A stretch of DNA of 64,000 nucleotides from Rheinheimera pacifica (GCF_024809855.1 NZ_JANUEM010000003.1:1-64000), one strand, 5' to 3'. Counted from the first letter of the stretch, positions 52,923 to 62,762 are shown. A program made the numbers and translations. The notes: a model not told the origin generated them from the letters alone.

Positions 52923-53438
52923 TTAAGGCCGGTGTTTGTTTAGCTTACGCTGCAGGGTGCGCCGGTGCATGCCCAGCAATTCTGCGGTGCGGCTGATATT
53001 GCCATCCTGCTCGGCCAGCACGCGGTGAATATGCTCCCATTCCAATTGCTCGGGCGATAACAGTGCGGCCGTGTCAGCGGCTGGGCTGTTTTGCATGTTG
53101 CCGGTAATAGCTTGTTCCAGTTGTAAAAAATCGACCGGCTTGGTCAGGTAGTCGTCGGCCCCTAATTTTACTGCCTGCACCGCATTGGCAATGCTGGCGT
53201 AACCGGTTAGCAAAATAATGCGGCATTGCGGTAAAGCGGCCCTCAGCGGGGCAATAAAGCTTAAACCCGACTGGCTGGCAAAGCGTAAATCCAGCAAATA
53301 GGCCTGTGCTTGTTGGGCAATTAACTGCTCTGCGGTAATGGCATCGGCGTAAGTGGTAACACTAAAACCGCGCTGGCCAAAGCGCCGGGCCAGGGTACCA
53401 AGCAATACGCTGTCATCATCTACAATAACCAGGTGCAT
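52923..53438 (-). CDS. RegA/ActR-type response regulator
   Basis: This 171-residue protein has a receiver domain with acidic pocket DDD at 7-9, phospho-acceptor Asp50 in YLLDLRF, conserved Thr in LLTGYAS and Lys in LTKPVDF. A short linker leads to a Fis-type helix-turn-helix (about 145-168: NISRTAELLGMHRRTLQRKL). This is the RegA/PrrA/ActR layout, whose members control redox-responsive genes. It overlaps the kinase gene by one base (TAATG). Confidence 0.87.
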   Translation of the reverse strand: MHLVIVDDDSVLLGTLARRFGQRGFSVTTYADAITAEQLIAQQAQAYLLDLRFASQSGLSFIAPLRAALPQCRIILLTGYASIANAVQAVKLGADDYLTKPVDFLQLEQAITGNMQNSPAADTAALLSPEQLEWEHIHRVLAEQDGNISRTAELLGMHRRTLQRKLNKHRP

Positions 53439-54748
53439 TAGTTGTGCTCAGCTTTTGGCCGCGGAATATCAATCCGCGTTAGCGTGCCGTTATCCAGGTT
53501 GCGCCGACGTACCGTGCCACCCAGGCGTTCAATAGACACATTAGCCAGAAACTGGCCAATACCCAGGCCCTGCTCACTTTGTTGCGGCAATTTACCCAGC
53601 TCGGCCAGGCGGTTGGCAGATAAACCTTCACCAAAATCATAAATACTAATGCTAAAGCCGCTGCCTTGCAGGCTAATGGCTACCTTTAGCTCAGCGCAGC
53701 CATTAGCAACACTGGCATCGGCAGCGTTATCGAGAATATTAATCAGTGCTGCACCAAAACCCTGGCTGTCGGCCAGGCTAAAGTCAGCAGCGGTAATGCT
53801 TTTATCAATAGCTAAACCAATGTCGGGCCGGCTGTTTAGCCAGCGGTCTATATGTTGCTCTGTTAGCACAAGCAGTGGTTGTGGTGCGTCGTCGCGGCGT
53901 AAACTGCCGGCGTCCTGTCGTAGTTGCTGCACAATTTGCTGGCAGCGGTTTAATTGCAGGCGTAAATCGGTTAACGCCGGGCTGCTGCTGTTATCGGCAA
54001 TTTCTTCGCAGAGCAAATTCATCGTTTGAATCGGGCTGGCTAAATCGTGGGCGGCATTGGCGGCAAAGGTAGCCAGCGCCAGCATTTGTTCATGGCGCAC
54101 CTGCTGTTGTTGTAGATCACTGATTTTACGTGACTTAAGCCGGATTAAATTGGCCTGGGCATTAATAAACCAGCTGATCAGAATGGCCGACAACGCAAAA
54201 GCCCACCACATTTGCAGCATATGCTGGCTAAAAGCACTACCAGCATCGCTGCTATGCATATGGCTGTGCTGGGCGTGTTCTGCCTGTTGCAGCAGTTGGT
54301 CTAAATCGGGAATGGTTAAATCGCCAATCAGCAACAGCAGGCTGTAGGCCATAATAGCCAGCATGGCGATAATATAACAAACCCGGCCTGGCAGCATTAC
54401 CGCGGCAACCGCCACCGGCAGCAATAACAACGCCACCAGGCCGTTACTTACGCCGCCGCTTAACAGCAGCAAACAGCCCAGTAGCAATACGTCAAGGCAG
54501 CAGCTAATGGCATAAATACGTGCTAGGTGGCTTTGTGCACCGGCAAACAGCCGGGGAATAACATTGGTAGAAATGTGTGTAAGTAGTAACAGCCAAATAA
54601 GCGGCCAGGAGCTGACAGGGTAGTCAAACAACCAACCGGCCACAGCGGCGGTTGCTTCAAAGCCAATAAGCCCCCAGCGAAAATTAGCATATTGCTGCAG
54701 CTGGTGGCGCGGTGATAATTCGGTTGAGATAATCAGTTTTTGGGCCAT
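53438..54748 (-). CDS. RegB/ActS-type membrane sensor histidine kinase
   Basis: This 436-residue protein has six membrane helices in the first ~195 residues. The H box is in FAANAAHDLASPIQTM (about 243), and the ATP-binding domain has INILDNAADASV and a FGEGLSANRL glycine box, ending near residue 430. It phosphorylates the RegA-type regulator encoded directly after it. RegB kinases sense redox state through quinones and a Cys; the typical redox Cys region is not obvious here, so the signal is uncertain. An attenuator-like hairpin precedes it. Confidence 0.85.
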   Translation of the reverse strand: MAQKLIISTELSPRHQLQQYANFRWGLIGFEATAAVAGWLFDYPVSSWPLIWLLLLTHISTNVIPRLFAGAQSHLARIYAISCCLDVLLLGCLLLLSGGVSNGLVALLLLPVAVAAVMLPGRVCYIIAMLAIMAYSLLLLIGDLTIPDLDQLLQQAEHAQHSHMHSSDAGSAFSQHMLQMWWAFALSAILISWFINAQANLIRLKSRKISDLQQQQVRHEQMLALATFAANAAHDLASPIQTMNLLCEEIADNSSSPALTDLRLQLNRCQQIVQQLRQDAGSLRRDDAPQPLLVLTEQHIDRWLNSRPDIGLAIDKSITAADFSLADSQGFGAALINILDNAADASVANGCAELKVAISLQGSGFSISIYDFGEGLSANRLAELGKLPQQSEQGLGIGQFLANVSIERLGGTVRRRNLDNGTLTRIDIPRPKAEHN

Positions 54749-54767
54749 AGCTTTACATCGGCTTCAG

Positions 54768-54794
54768 ATAAAAAGACGGCTGCCAGGCAGCCGT
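54768..54794 (-). terminator. Attenuator-like hairpin before kinase gene
   Basis: On the minus strand ACGGCTGCC-T-GGCAGCCGT is followed by CTTTTTAT, a Rho-independent terminator shape, ending about 20 bases before the kinase start codon. The nearest gene upstream on this strand is far away and faces the other direction, so this hairpin can only act on the kinase transcript itself. Confidence 0.6.
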
Positions 54795-55079
54795 TTGCAA
54801 AATGTCAGAAAAGACTAAACCATTGCAGCGATAATGTCATGTCTGAGCTTTTAGTGTAACCCCGCCAGCGGTTTACGTCGCTGTGGCAAATTGTCGCAGC
54901 GGTATATTCGTTTAAAGGCGGTAGTTTGTTGCAGCAAAATTCCTACATCATAAAAATTCTTGATTTACATTCAATTAGCAGCCTAGACTGGGTAAAATTT
55001 TGCAAATTGCGGGATCTTCAATTCGCAACTCGCGTGTTTTTATCTTTGAATATACTGTTAAATTTATAGGAGTAGGAAA
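54795..55079. other. Intergenic region between regB-like gene and orphan small gene
   Basis: About 285 bases with no gene. The right part becomes AT-rich toward 55079 and has AGGAG just before the GTG start, so the promoter for the orphan gene is probably here. No repeat from the main island is visible in it. Confidence 0.4.
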
Positions 55080-55415
55080 GTGTTAAGAATCTATCATATC
55101 TATATAATTGTCTGCTTGGCTACACTTTCGTTAAGTGTGTCAGCAACTGAGGTTCGTGGAACAACCATAAAAAGTTTATGGGTGAACGACAGCTCTAATA
55201 ATGTAATCTTTGTAGAGCCAACCAATAGCTTCGAATCAGCTTGTGGTTTGCCTCAAGGGCAATATTTTATCTTAGAGCCTGATTTACCAAATATGAAAGA
55301 AGTTTATTCTATGTTGCTTGCTGCTATGATGTCTGGGCGTCAAGTTACTATTGGTGGTAAAGGCGAGTGCTTTAAATATCACGAAAAAATGCGATATGTG
55401 TATTTATCAGAGTAG
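55080..55415 (+). CDS. Small exported protein, orphan member of island family
   Basis: This 111-residue protein has a GTG start behind AGGAG and a signal peptide ending LSVSA. The mature part has the full family layout: RGTTIKSLWVNDSSNNVIFV, a Cys in SACGLPQGQYFILEPD, the helix YSMLLAAMMSGRQVTIGG, a Cys in GECFKYHEK and a VYLSE end. It is the only member outside the island, 31 kb away, and is AT-rich compared with both neighbours, so it was probably moved here. Function unknown. Confidence 0.75.
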   Translation: MLRIYHIYIIVCLATLSLSVSATEVRGTTIKSLWVNDSSNNVIFVEPTNSFESACGLPQGQYFILEPDLPNMKEVYSMLLAAMMSGRQVTIGGKGECFKYHEKMRYVYLSE

Positions 55416-55782
55416 AAATTTAACAAAACCTCTTGTGGGACGCTATATCCTGTAATAGGACGTAGACATTGACTTCAAATTTTAACTTCTGGATAGATGT
55501 TGCTTTCACTATAGGGTGGCGCTTCCTAAGATTTTGCAACGCCACGACTTAGTGCATAGAAATGGGAAACTACAGATGGTAATAGGTTACCCGTTTCAGA
55601 AAAAACTATAACTGATCTGAAGAAAGCAGCCATAGATTAGGTAAGCAAGATTGAAGACCTTGTAGAAAAAGACACTATTCCATTCTGAATTAAGAAACTC
55701 ATAAGGGCCATCAATAGGTCAAACCGCTCTTCTGGCCGCATTAGCGGCCTTATCAGCCACACGGCTGCCAACATATCCTGTT
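55416..55782. other. Intergenic region after orphan small gene
   Basis: 367 bases with no convincing gene. Short open pieces such as LKKAAID-like codons near 55615-55680 may be remnants. A perfect GGCCGCATTAGCGGCC palindrome lies at 55734-55749 and could be a weak two-way terminator for the PepSY gene, though the T run is poor. Confidence 0.4.
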
Positions 55783-57195
55783 TTAGCGCCGTCTAAGCCG
55801 CATGGCAAAGCCCATTACTGCCATTGTGAGCAGCAATACCATAAAACCTACTACCAGCATATCGCGGCCTTCGCGGCCGAGTAGGGGCTGTAAAATTCCC
55901 CATTTATGTACAAAAGAAAAACTGTACCGCTCCCACTGGCTGGCGCGGCTTTGCTGCTCAATTAACTGGCCGCTTACGGCGTCGATAAATACCCGGCCCC
56001 CGGCATAATCAAATTGCCATACCGGCAGGCGCTTATTGCGAAAATCGTAGTCGGGGCCAAAGCGGGTAACCAGGCTTTGCTTGGTTAGCTCTGTCGCATT
56101 TAAACCGGTAAATTGCTGTGCCAGCAGTTGGGCGTAGCGTTTGTCATCCAGTGTTGGGGCATCGGTGCTAAGGCCGATAAACTGCGCGCCTTTTTCACTT
56201 TGCTGGCCGTTAAAACGGCTGGTGCGCTCGGCCTGCTGCTGCGGGTTAAACTCTGACAAACGCCAGTACCAGTTGGCGTCGTTAGCCAGCACCAAACTGG
56301 CGCTGTTATACATAGCGCTGGCATCAATGCTTTGGGCTGTATCAAGCGTAACCGGCAGTTGCTGCATGGGCGGCAGGGTTAAACCGGCTGTTTCAGCGGC
56401 GACTTGTTTATAGCTAAAGTGGTAAATACCGCTAAGCAGATACAGCGTAACCGGCATAAACAACAGCCAGGATAACGTATAATGCCAGCGGCGCAGGCCA
56501 CGGCGTTTGGCACTAAAGGGTAGTTTAAGCAGCAACCAGGCACCGCTAAGGCTAAGTAACAGCGCGCTGCCAAGCAGTATGGCCATAACCACCACTTTCA
56601 ACCCGGGTGTGGCGTCCAGCCATTGCCAGCTGTGAAACTGGCGAAATACTGCCTGTACGCTGGTTTTGTAGGGGTTGGTTATACCGGCCATGCTCAGGCT
56701 TTCGGTATGAATATAAAGACTTAGGCCGTTGTGGTAATCCACCTGATATACCGGCAGCAGGCGGTTTACTGCCGGGTAGGCGTTATTAAAAGCGCTAACC
56801 AGGGTTACGCTGCGCACATCCTGCTCAGCCTGGCCGCTGTAATGGCCGGCCAGCCAGATAGCCATAGCTTCATCTGTTGGTGGCGGGTTGTTATCCAGCG
56901 CCAGATACTGGCGCGGCGAGGTTAAGTCGCGGCTAAGTTGCAGCACGGTGTGTTCGCGGTAAGGCACCAGCTTTACCAGTGCTTGCGCAGGTAGTGGCCG
57001 GGCGGTCAGTTGCTGCATGGCCTGTTGCAACGTATTGCCTGACAGCTGCAGGGCCGGTGGGCGAATGGTAACGGCCTGTGGCCCGGTCCAGCTCATAATG
57101 GGGTGCGAAATGCCGGTTAAGGCAAAAATCATTAACGTAATGCCGCCTAACCACAGCAAAATACGGTGCCACCTGATCAGTGTAGAAATTCTCAT
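55783..57195 (-). CDS. PepSY-associated membrane protein
   Basis: This 470-residue protein has membrane helices at about 12-32, 200-225, 245-265 and near 445-465, with two periplasmic PepSY-like regions (GQAEQDVRSVTLV, YDFRNKRLPVWQFDYAGGRV). Such proteins commonly follow TonB receptors and are thought to act as ferric-siderophore reductases or iron-release factors in the inner membrane. It starts 29 bases after the receptor stop, so the two form an operon. Ligand unknown. Confidence 0.82.
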   Translation of the reverse strand: MRISTLIRWHRILLWLGGITLMIFALTGISHPIMSWTGPQAVTIRPPALQLSGNTLQQAMQQLTARPLPAQALVKLVPYREHTVLQLSRDLTSPRQYLALDNNPPPTDEAMAIWLAGHYSGQAEQDVRSVTLVSAFNNAYPAVNRLLPVYQVDYHNGLSLYIHTESLSMAGITNPYKTSVQAVFRQFHSWQWLDATPGLKVVVMAILLGSALLLSLSGAWLLLKLPFSAKRRGLRRWHYTLSWLLFMPVTLYLLSGIYHFSYKQVAAETAGLTLPPMQQLPVTLDTAQSIDASAMYNSASLVLANDANWYWRLSEFNPQQQAERTSRFNGQQSEKGAQFIGLSTDAPTLDDKRYAQLLAQQFTGLNATELTKQSLVTRFGPDYDFRNKRLPVWQFDYAGGRVFIDAVSGQLIEQQSRASQWERYSFSFVHKWGILQPLLGREGRDMLVVGFMVLLLTMAVMGFAMRLRRR

Positions 57196-57223
57196 GCGTT
57201 TTGCCTTAAAACAGAGTTAAGCG

Positions 57224-59353
57224 TTAAAAATTCACCGTGGCACTGACAAACACACTGCGTGGCATGCCGGGGCGGTATTCAATAACACTGGAACCGACCT
57301 GGTTGCTGGTGTAAGTAGAGTAGGTTTTGTCGGTGATATTCATTAGCCGGGCTGCCAGAGTAATGTTGTCTGTTAGCGGGTAGCGGGCACGCAGGTGCCA
57401 TAAATCGTGGCCGTTGTAGGTATTGGTGTTGGTTTCGTCAGTAAAGTAACGGCCTACTTTTTGCCACTCCAGTTCCAGCCACAGGCCCGACACTGCCCGG
57501 GGCTGATAGCTCAGGCTGCTTTGCCACAGTTGTTTTGGCGCTTTACCTACATCAAAACCGGCAAAGTTGCGGGTTTCGGTTACTGCCGGGTTGCAAACTG
57601 GCGGGAAGCAGCTAAACAGGTACTGAAAATCTTCATACTTTTGCCGGGTAAGGGTGCCGCTGCTTTGCAGCTTCAGCTGGTCGGTCAGGGCCCATTGCAG
57701 CATCAGCTCAACACCTTGGTGGCTGGTTTCACCGGCGTTGGTAACTTTACGGCTGTCGGCGTCTATATAAGTTACAACATCATCTTTAATGGTTAAATCA
57801 TACAGGCTGGTATCCAGCTTAAGGCTGCCAAACTGGCCGCGCCAGCCCAGTTCGTGGTTAACGGCAGTGACCGGCTCAAGTGCTGTGGTGTCGTTGCTGC
57901 TGCCGGGGCGAAATACCTGGCCTACAGAAGGTACCCGAAACGCATGGCGGCGGTTAGCGTACAACTGCTGATTAGCAGCAAATTTCCAGACAATACCGGC
58001 TTTGGGGCTAAGCTGGTTGTAGCTTAATTTTTGCGATGGCGGCCGTAACCAACTGCTGCGGCCTACCTGTTGTGGTACATCGGCATCCAGTAAGTCGGTG
58101 TAATCGACACTAAAGTAGTCGTATCGCGCGCCCAGGCTGATAATCAGCTGCTCTGTCGCAAACCACTGCAACTGGGCATAGGGCGACAGCACAGTCTGGT
58201 CAGCATCGTAGTGATAATTAGTGCGGCCGGTTAGCGCGTAATCGGTATACACCTGGCCATCTTGCGTTAGTGTAATTTGCTGCTCGGCGAAGCTGGCCGG
58301 GGTGTAATCTATATCAATACCGGCGCTCCAGTTAATGCTGTTATTGGTAAGCTGGCTGTATTGTGCCAGCAGGCCGTATGACTTAAACCGGGTTTGCTGT
58401 AATACCGGATCGTAACTGAGCATCCAACTGGGCATTAAGTCTGAGCGGTTGTCGCGGAAGAACGGTGTTAGCATCAGCTCGCTGCTATCAGATAACTGAT
58501 GGCGGATCTCGGCCGATAAACGCAGTGCCTGCACATCGCGTGCGCCTATGTCGCCATGATAGTAATTACGCGCCGGGTTTTGCTGAAAATCGGTTAACGA
58601 TAACCCTGAGGTGCCGCTTTGGTCTACTTTGCCAAAGCTTAGTAGCGATTTTACCCGGGTATGGCTACCCAATTCGCTGTCCAGCCGCAGGTTGCTGGAC
58701 AAGCGTTTATAGTCAGATTCTTCCCGAAAGCCATCACTTTGCGTGCTGTTTAGTTGCCAGTAAAAGCTGTGGGCATCATTCAGCGGGCTGCTAAGGCTTA
58801 GCAGGCCACGTTGCCAGCCGTCGCTGCCCAGTTCGGCCTGGGCTTTGCCGCTGAACTGGGCTGTTGGCTCAGGGGTTAAAATATTAAAAATACCGCCAAT
58901 GGCATCGCTGCCGTATAACGCTGAGCCGGGGCCTTTGGTTACTTCTACCCGGCCGGAGTTGGGAATATCTATTTCATACAAGCCGTTGTGATTAAAAAAG
59001 CCGGTAGGCCGGGTGGGCAGGCCGTCTTCTAAAAACAGGTAAACGCCGCCGGTAGAAATAGGCTGGCGAATGGCTGTCATATGGCCTTCGCCGCCCAGAT
59101 CATTAACATGCACACCTGATACGCGGTTTAACAACTCAGACGGGTGTCCGGGGCTGACATTTTTAATAGTGTCTTCGTCTATTACCGATACGGCTTCAGC
59201 CAGGTTAACCAGCGCCTGCGCCTGGCGGCTGCTGGTAACCACCATAACTTCAATATCCTGCTCTGCAACAGCAGCTTGCTGGGCCAATGTTTGTAGCGGT
59301 AATACCAGTAGTGGCAGGCCTATAAATGCCCGTGCGGTGTTGTGTGGTGTCAT
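57224..59353 (-). CDS. TonB-dependent receptor, probable siderophore uptake
   Basis: This is a 709-residue receptor from ATG 59353 (signal peptide ending LQTLA); 24 further upstream residues to 59425 lack signal character. The TonB box region is IEVMVVTSS, the plug has RQPISTGGVYLFLEDGLPTR and EVTKGPGSALYGSDAIGGIF, and the barrel ends in SATVNF. A Cys pair lies in an extracellular loop (LFSCFPPVCNPA). The adjoining PepSY gene suggests iron-chelate import. A weak Fur-like AT stretch lies just upstream, but I do not call it. Confidence 0.86.
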   Translation of the reverse strand: MTPHNTARAFIGLPLLVLPLQTLAQQAAVAEQDIEVMVVTSSRQAQALVNLAEAVSVIDEDTIKNVSPGHPSELLNRVSGVHVNDLGGEGHMTAIRQPISTGGVYLFLEDGLPTRPTGFFNHNGLYEIDIPNSGRVEVTKGPGSALYGSDAIGGIFNILTPEPTAQFSGKAQAELGSDGWQRGLLSLSSPLNDAHSFYWQLNSTQSDGFREESDYKRLSSNLRLDSELGSHTRVKSLLSFGKVDQSGTSGLSLTDFQQNPARNYYHGDIGARDVQALRLSAEIRHQLSDSSELMLTPFFRDNRSDLMPSWMLSYDPVLQQTRFKSYGLLAQYSQLTNNSINWSAGIDIDYTPASFAEQQITLTQDGQVYTDYALTGRTNYHYDADQTVLSPYAQLQWFATEQLIISLGARYDYFSVDYTDLLDADVPQQVGRSSWLRPPSQKLSYNQLSPKAGIVWKFAANQQLYANRRHAFRVPSVGQVFRPGSSNDTTALEPVTAVNHELGWRGQFGSLKLDTSLYDLTIKDDVVTYIDADSRKVTNAGETSHQGVELMLQWALTDQLKLQSSGTLTRQKYEDFQYLFSCFPPVCNPAVTETRNFAGFDVGKAPKQLWQSSLSYQPRAVSGLWLELEWQKVGRYFTDETNTNTYNGHDLWHLRARYPLTDNITLAARLMNITDKTYSTYTSNQVGSSVIEYRPGMPRSVFVSATVNF

Positions 59354-59492
59354 CCAATACTCATTTATTTGTATGATTTTAATGAGATAAGGTAACAAAA
59401 AGGTGTGGCGCTGGGGATGCGGCAAATTGTCGCAGCAAAGCTATTGCTGCAGTAAGGCCTTGCGCCGTCTGGCGCAAGGGGGGAGGCAGATG

Positions 59493-61376
59493 TTATGGGT
59501 TTTGTGGCTGCTCCGGCGGTAAGCTGGTGCTGGCTTCGGCGTCTTGCTGTGGGCTGGCCAGCGTGGCCTGATCTGAGTTAACCGGCATGGCGCGTGATTG
59601 CTGGTTAATCTGGTAAATTTGCTCAGTGTTGGATAAATCCTGCTGGTTTTTAATGCTGGCGATGGTTTCGCGATCAGACAGGAAGCCCTGAATGTCGTCC
59701 AGTATCGCCTGCAGTTCCTGCGGGTTGTCCTGCATTTCCAGAATATGCCGCGGGTGCTCTACATTTTTGGCACCGCTGTCGGCAAAGGTGCTGCTCATAA
59801 TGCGTGAGGTAATAATCCACGGCGTTAGCGATGCACGCATAACATAGTTTTCTGATGCGGTAGAATCGTAAATGCCTTTACCTGTGGTCAGCTTGCTTTG
59901 AGTGTAGGTGCCTTCGCATTTTAAATACACCAGTAAAGAATCAAAATTCAGTTCGGCCCAAAAGGTGTGGCTGTAGTTTTCCAGCAGGCGGCCAAAGCTA
60001 TGGCAAATAAGCCAGCTGAAAATCAGGCTTAAAACAAACTGGCTTTCATTAAACAGGTTAACGGCAAAGCTTTGTGTTACCGCATCAGACGGGCGGGCCA
60101 GTGCACTGTATTCCCGGATCAGCTGCAGCACAGTTTCGGCCTCAAACAATAAATAAAACAGAATAAAAGGCCCGATTAACAACAGTACCTGGCCGGTAAT
60201 GGTGGCCAGTAGCCGTAACTGCTTAAACAGCGCACTGTGTTCCATTGGGGCATAAGCGGGCTGGGTTTCTATAATTACTTCGCCGCTAAAATCGCCTTTG
60301 CTTTCTGATTGCTCATTTAACTGCGGGTTTAGCTCGCGGTAGATCCGGTTAGGTATTTCTTTGTAGCGCCGGTTGGCCATAACAATATTGTCGATATTAA
60401 CAAACAGCTCACGCGGATGAATGTTTTCCTGCCAGTTGGCGCGGTATTCCGACACCTTGGTTTGTGCTTTTACCTGGGCAGTACGTTGTTTTAACAGTAA
60501 AAAGATAAAGGTGCCGCTGATGGCAGCAAATAACAGTACCAGTAATAGTTGCGGTGCTACGGCAAAGCTTTCCAGCTCAGACTGCTGTAAGTCTGTAACA
60601 AACTGCTGAATATCACGCTGTTGCAGCAAGTAGCTGATTAATAAGCCCAGTAACACCGGCGCCAGTATGGCAAAGGCCATAATTTTGGCCAGTTGCAGGT
60701 TGCCTTTGGTTTCAATGGTTTTTTCGGCTTTACGGTACACTGTGCTGGCACTGCGCCAACTGAGAATTAAATACACCACCAACACAAACGAGAAAAATGG
60801 CAGCAGAATATCGCCGGTGTTGCCGGCCAGGCCGGTTAAACAAACAAAGGCAGTTAACGCATAAGCCACCAGTGCAATAAGGGTAGCAATTAAGGCACCG
60901 GAAAAACGTTGTGCCAGATTACGCAGCGGGTAGGGCAGAAAAATAAGTTTTGGCACCAGTGTGTGCACCAGGCGGGAGATAAACCCCACCGGCTCGACGA
61001 AGGTTTTGTTTTTGCGCCCCATCAGCATTTCTTCCAGGTCGGCGCTTTTATAATGCGGCTGTTCCAGCTTAGCGGTCTCACGCTCAGATTTGCTGTAATT
61101 CGGTGCCAGTGAGGTTGGTACGCTGCGGCCAACAAAAAAGCGCAGCATCTGAAAAATACCGCCACCCAATGCGCGTAAGCCACCTGCCAGCAACATAAAG
61201 CCAATAGCGGCATAAAACCAGGCCAGGGCTTTGTCTTGCTGCACCAGGCTTACTACTTGCAACAGCGGGTAAATACCAAGCAAACTGACTACTAAGCCCC
61301 GTACTGCCCGCAACAAGCCTTCGGCTTTAAACGGGTTACGGATCCCTAACGACTCGCTACCATAATCATAAGCCAT
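59493..61376 (-). CDS. Large uncharacterised membrane protein
   Basis: This 627-residue protein has eight or so hydrophobic segments in two groups: about 25-75 and 150-240, then 275-300 and 385-470. They are separated by soluble stretches including HPRELFVNIDNIVMANRRYK and YKEIPNRIYRELNPQLNEQ. A cytoplasmic Gln/Ser/Pro-rich tail follows (about 560-627). Its N-terminus (MAYDYGSESLGIRNPFKAEG) is soluble. I do not recognise a family. It stands alone. Confidence 0.65.
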   Translation of the reverse strand: MAYDYGSESLGIRNPFKAEGLLRAVRGLVVSLLGIYPLLQVVSLVQQDKALAWFYAAIGFMLLAGGLRALGGGIFQMLRFFVGRSVPTSLAPNYSKSERETAKLEQPHYKSADLEEMLMGRKNKTFVEPVGFISRLVHTLVPKLIFLPYPLRNLAQRFSGALIATLIALVAYALTAFVCLTGLAGNTGDILLPFFSFVLVVYLILSWRSASTVYRKAEKTIETKGNLQLAKIMAFAILAPVLLGLLISYLLQQRDIQQFVTDLQQSELESFAVAPQLLLVLLFAAISGTFIFLLLKQRTAQVKAQTKVSEYRANWQENIHPRELFVNIDNIVMANRRYKEIPNRIYRELNPQLNEQSESKGDFSGEVIIETQPAYAPMEHSALFKQLRLLATITGQVLLLIGPFILFYLLFEAETVLQLIREYSALARPSDAVTQSFAVNLFNESQFVLSLIFSWLICHSFGRLLENYSHTFWAELNFDSLLVYLKCEGTYTQSKLTTGKGIYDSTASENYVMRASLTPWIITSRIMSSTFADSGAKNVEHPRHILEMQDNPQELQAILDDIQGFLSDRETIASIKNQQDLSNTEQIYQINQQSRAMPVNSDQATLASPQQDAEASTSLPPEQPQNP

Positions 61377-61590
61377 GGTTACTTCCTATTATAAATCAGT
61401 TTGTTGAAAAAGAGACTATCTTGCCTGACGGCTGAATTTTTGCAATGCTCTGCCGGTTAGTTTTAGCGCAAAATGCGTTTGAGTGCGAGTTAATTATACG
61501 AAGCGCCGGTTTAAGTGCTACGGCTTGGAAATAAGACGTTAGTGAAAAAAGAAAAAGGGGGCCCGATAAGCGCAGCACCCGCCAGGAAAG

Positions 61591-62748
61591 CTAGTTTAAA
61601 AATTCAGCAATTTGCTCTGCCACCGCGCTAATGCCCACCACACCATCAAGATGGCCCCAGATGCCGGGAATTTCGGCATAGTGCGGTGTATTACCGCCGG
61701 CTGTCATGGCGGCGGCGCTATGCTGGCTTAAGGCCGGTGGTAGCAGTAAATCGCCGCTGGCTGGCAAAAACAGGGTTTTGGCTGTTACCCGGCTAAGGGC
61801 GTGCTGCCAGTTATCGCCCATACCGGCGCGCCATAATTGCGATGCGCGCACTAAGTACAATATATGGTTGGCGTCCTGATATTCTGCCCGCGCTTTGGCG
61901 TGTTGCAGTAGTTGATCCCAGACAGAAAATGTAGCTGTGATATGTTGCAACGGGGCGTTATCCTGCGCCGGTGCCGGGTAACGCTGGTTAAAGCCGGTTG
62001 GGTGCAGCGCATCCTGGGTAATATACGCCAGCGCGGTGCTTAGCCCTTGTATGGGCTGGCCTTTGTCGTAGTAGTTGCCGTTATGCCAGTTTGGATCTGT
62101 TTTGATTGGGTAAGCCCAGCGCTCCAGTTTTACTGCGGCGTAGGCATCGATATAAGCACTGCCGATAACCGGAATTAAGCGCTCGACTTTGTCGGGGTAG
62201 CGCACTGCCCATTCAATGGCCTGAAACGAGCCCATCGACGGGCCAATAACCGCATGCAATTTGCCAATGCCCAGGCTGTCGAGCAGGGCTTTTTGTACTT
62301 CAACAAAATCACCGATGGTAACAACCGGAAAGCTTAACGCATAGGGTTTACCGGTAGCCGGGTTGGTGGTGGCCGGGCCTGTGGTAATTACGTTTGGGTC
62401 AAACACATTGGCGTTTACCAGCGTATCGCTGCTTATCACGTAAAACTTATTGGTGTCTATCGCTTTACCGGGGCCGATAATGGCATCCCAGTAACCGGCG
62501 GTATTGTTGTCTGTATGGTATTTACCGGCAGCATGGCTGGTGCCGGAAAAAAAATGGGTAATTAAGATCACGTTAGATTTATCGGCATTAAGCTGGCCAT
62601 AAGCTTCCCAGCCGATATTGACTTGCGCAATAGTGTGGCCGTTTTCTGTGCTGAAGTTGTCTAGTGTAAAACGCTGCTTTTGCACCAGCATGGCGTGCAC
62701 GCTGGCAGATACCATAACGCAGCAGAGTAAAATAAGCCTGATAAACAT
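61591..62748 (-). CDS. Exported MetX-like alpha/beta hydrolase
   Basis: This 385-residue protein from ATG 62748 (GGAGG 7 bases upstream) has signal peptide MFIRLILLCCVMVSASVHA. The fold resembles homoserine O-acetyltransferase: nucleophile in IGPSMGSFQAIEW, Asp in PASGDLLLPP and His in WGHLDGV. HAT enzymes work in the cytoplasm, so an exported copy probably hydrolyses or transfers acyl groups on another substrate. It lies just behind a GntP-type permease and may process the permease's substrate in the periplasm. Confidence 0.78.
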   Translation of the reverse strand: MFIRLILLCCVMVSASVHAMLVQKQRFTLDNFSTENGHTIAQVNIGWEAYGQLNADKSNVILITHFFSGTSHAAGKYHTDNNTAGYWDAIIGPGKAIDTNKFYVISSDTLVNANVFDPNVITTGPATTNPATGKPYALSFPVVTIGDFVEVQKALLDSLGIGKLHAVIGPSMGSFQAIEWAVRYPDKVERLIPVIGSAYIDAYAAVKLERWAYPIKTDPNWHNGNYYDKGQPIQGLSTALAYITQDALHPTGFNQRYPAPAQDNAPLQHITATFSVWDQLLQHAKARAEYQDANHILYLVRASQLWRAGMGDNWQHALSRVTAKTLFLPASGDLLLPPALSQHSAAAMTAGGNTPHYAEIPGIWGHLDGVVGISAVAEQIAEFLN

Positions 62749-62762
62749 GGTGTTGCCTCCGG

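Noticed and set aside
55734-55749. GGCCGC palindrome as a strong terminator for the PepSY gene
   Set aside because: The stem is only six pairs with a four-base loop and has no real T run on either side; kept only as a note in the intergenic entry.
59354-59400. Fur box before the second TonB receptor
   Set aside because: The AT-rich stretch matches the consensus too poorly to separate it from chance.
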